Source of the DNA: Chloroflexota bacterium
Lineage (GTDB): Bacteria; Chloroflexota; Dehalococcoidia; JABGRK01
NCBI GenBank assembly: GCA_030665485.1
Contig: DAOUZV010000060.1
Coordinates: forward strand, 1-7,026
Length of the DNA stretch: 7,026 bases
Direction of reading: 5' to 3'
Below are positions 5,591 to 7,026 of this stretch, in pieces. The position numbers were made by a program, and so were the translations under genes. Each line of letters opens with the position of its first letter. Position 1 is the first letter of the stretch. The notes beneath the pieces were generated by a model. The model saw only the letters and a program-made list of their open reading frames with translations. It ran no database searches and had not been told where the DNA came from.

Positions 5591-7014
5591 TGCTTTTTAC
5601 CTCCCTTTTTAGTTCCAGCAGCAAAGTGGCTGGGTTTGAATCCGTTGGCCACGGCATCTTCCTCCGAATCAAAGAAGAGCATGTTGGCCGGATCGATCTT
5701 TGCCAGCAGATGGCTTTGCACGCTGTGGTACATCTTGTGCTCGCGGGTGCCCTGGTGCCACTTGGTGCTGGCCATGTATTTGGGTTGAATCTCGCGCTCG
5801 CAGTAGACACAGCGCAGCGTAAGCGGTTTGAACTTTACTATGTAGAACTTGGGCTTTATATATCTGGCCTCATGCACAGCGGCGCAGTTGGGATTATGGC
5901 AACGCGCGCCGAAGTCGCGCTGGTATGTGGCATATTTATCGTTAGGAGCTTTAGACTTGGCGGTAGATACTTCTTTGCAGCCAAGCAACATGGAGATGAG
6001 CGCCATGCGCACCGGCACGCCGCGCGCCGCCTGCTTGAAGTATATGCTCCTGGGATCGGCGTCCACCTCGTAGGCCAGCTCGTCCACTCTGGGCAGCGGG
6101 TGCATCACCAGCGACCGCTTGAACTCCTTGCCCTTGAGTGTTTTTTCATTTATTATCATATAGCTTTTATCTTTGTCGCCGGTTTCTTCCTCTGCCGGCA
6201 CACGCTCTTTCTGCAACCGCGTAACGTATAAAGCATCGACGCCGCTCTTTAAATCCACACGCATTCCAACATCGGTGAGCAGGGCCGGCTGATGCGGGGT
6301 GTTGGGAGTGATGTAGAGCGCATCCAGCTCCGCTTTTTGTCCGCTGACAACGCCTGCCAGCGAGGGCACCTCATCTGCCGCCACTTTTCGAAGTTCGCCG
6401 CCGTACTCCTCGGTGAGCTTCTTCACCACATAATCCGGTATCTCGTACCCCGGGCCGGGACAGAAAATGATGGTGGCCCCCATGCGCGCCAAAGCATAGG
6501 TAAGCGAGTGTATCGTTCTTCCGTATTTCAAGTCTCCACAGAGGGCTATACTCAGCCCGCCGATAGCGCCCTTTTCTTTCTTGAGGCTAAAGAGGTCGCA
6601 CAGGGTCTGGGTGGGGTGCTCGTGACCGCCATCACCGGCGTTAATCACCGGGATACCAGCGTAGTCGGCAGCCACCTTGGCCGCTCCCTCCCAGGGGTGG
6701 CGGATGACGATGATATCGGCGTAGCTGCCGATAACTCTCGCCATGTCGGCGATGCTCTCGCCCTTGGCCAGCGAGGTGGCCTTTACATCCATCGCGGTTA
6801 TTACGTGGCCACCCAACCGGTGCATGGCCGCCTCGAACGAAAGCCGCGTTCTGGTACTGGGCTCAAAGAAGAGGCTGGCCATTATCTTGCCCTTGCATAA
6901 CTCGGACTGATCGGCAATCGCATCCGACATCTCATCGGCCAGTGAGAATATTCTCTCTATCTCCCCGTTGGCCAGGTCATCTATGGTAACCAGATCCCTT
7001 TTATCAGGACTCAT
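5587..7014 (-). CDS. pyrB: Aspartate carbamoyltransferase with C-terminal PyrI-like zinc domain
   Basis: PyrB condenses carbamoyl phosphate with aspartate to N-carbamoyl-aspartate. The catalytic parts are intact: STRTR at 53-57, the loop SLAKGES at 81-87 with K84, R105 in IRHPWEG, HPTQ at 133-136, GDLKYGRT from 160, TRLQKER at 265-271 and MHPLPRVDE at 304-312. GDLKYGRT and HPLPRVDE resemble the class that pairs with regulatory PyrI. The protein is 475 residues against about 310. Two additions explain this. An insert of about 30 residues (231-259) lies before the TRLQ strand. After the usual end at about 345 comes a linker and then C372-x4-C377-x24-C402-x2-C405, matching the zinc domain of PyrI (RCHNPNC ... 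RCVYCEREI). A further tail, about 420-465, resembles an Ada-type metal-binding domain without its cysteines, and the end is lysine-rich (KKGGKKQ). The ATG at 7014 has AGAGGTG 5 nt upstream. The TAG stop overlaps the proposed pyrC start. Confidence 0.96.
   Translation of the reverse strand: MSPDKRDLVTIDDLANGEIERIFSLADEMSDAIADQSELCKGKIMASLFFEPSTRTRLSFEAAMHRLGGHVITAMDVKATSLAKGESIADMARVIGSYADIIVIRHPWEGAAKVAADYAGIPVINAGDGGHEHPTQTLCDLFSLKKEKGAIGGLSIALCGDLKYGRTIHSLTYALARMGATIIFCPGPGYEIPDYVVKKLTEEYGGELRKVAADEVPSLAGVVSGQKAELDALYITPNTPHQPALLTDVGMRVDLKSGVDALYVTRLQKERVPAEEETGDKDKSYMIINEKTLKGKEFKRSLVMHPLPRVDELAYEVDADPRSIYFKQAARGVPVRMALISMLLGCKEVSTAKSKAPNDKYATYQRDFGARCHNPNCAAVHEARYIKPKFYIVKFKPLTLRCVYCEREIQPKYMASTKWHQGTREHKMYHSVQSHLLAKIDPANMLFFDSEEDAVANGFKPSHFAAGTKKGGKKQ
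5599..5605 (-). promoter_or_regulatory. Shine-Dalgarno site for pyrC inside the end of pyrB
   Basis: GGGAGGT lies in the last codons of pyrB (the KKGGKK tail). It is 8 nt from the ATA at 5590 but 17 and 20 nt from the two CTG codons at 5581 and 5578. Its spacing is the main argument for initiation at ATA. Confidence 0.7.
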
Positions 7015-7019
7015 GGCAA

Positions 7020-7026
7020 CACCTCT
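7020..7026 (-). promoter_or_regulatory. Shine-Dalgarno site for pyrB
   Basis: AGAGGTG ends 5 nt before the ATG at 7014 and supports that start, which also aligns with the normal PyrB N-terminus (DLVTIDDLANGEIERIF). The window ends here, so promoter and any PyrR-type leader are out of view. Confidence 0.7.

Noticed and set aside
6292..6900. 202-codon open frame on the plus strand, opposite pyrB
   Set aside because: Antisense to conserved catalytic motifs of pyrB, with no recognisable domain.

Overview
The window holds most of a de novo pyrimidine (UMP) biosynthesis operon on the minus strand, meeting the 3' end of a purine gene (purA) on the plus strand. In minus-strand transcription order the genes are pyrB (aspartate carbamoyltransferase, 7014-5587), pyrC (dihydroorotase, about 5590-4280), carB (carbamoyl-phosphate synthase large chain, 4211-1065) and pyrK (electron-transfer subunit of dihydroorotate dehydrogenase, 1068-259). 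The last 81 codons of purA (adenylosuccinate synthetase) run into the window on the plus strand (1-246) and stop 12 bp from the pyrK stop. Every stretch over 100 bp is coding. There are no RNA genes, mobile elements or CRISPR arrays.

The genes are packed for co-translation: pyrB/pyrC overlap in ATAG, carB/pyrK overlap in ATGA, and only pyrC/carB have a real gap (68 bp, AT-rich with a weak hairpin). CarB makes carbamoyl phosphate, PyrB joins it to aspartate, PyrC closes the ring to dihydroorotate, and PyrK passes electrons from dihydroorotate dehydrogenase to NAD+. carA (the glutaminase partner of CarB) and pyrD (the catalytic partner of PyrK) are not here and must lie upstream or elsewhere. 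The operon promoter lies upstream of base 7026, out of view.

The most unusual part is PyrB. It is 475 residues long against about 310 for the family. It carries a roughly 30-residue insert before the TRLQ motif. It also has a C-terminal extension that looks like the zinc domain of the regulatory chain PyrI (four cysteines, C-x4-C-x24-C-x2-C) without PyrI's nucleotide-binding domain. This is followed by a segment resembling the Ada-type metal-binding fold with its cysteines replaced. The second oddity is that pyrC has no ATG, GTG or TTG that gives a full-length protein. A good ribosome-binding site points at an ATA codon overlapping the pyrB stop.

The organism is a bacterium of moderate GC content with strong Shine-Dalgarno sites. 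A PyrK-dependent, NAD-linked dihydroorotate dehydrogenase fits an anaerobic or facultative lifestyle. Gene order and protein style bring Chloroflexota (Dehalococcoidia-like) to mind, but that assignment is an impression, not something the sequence proves.
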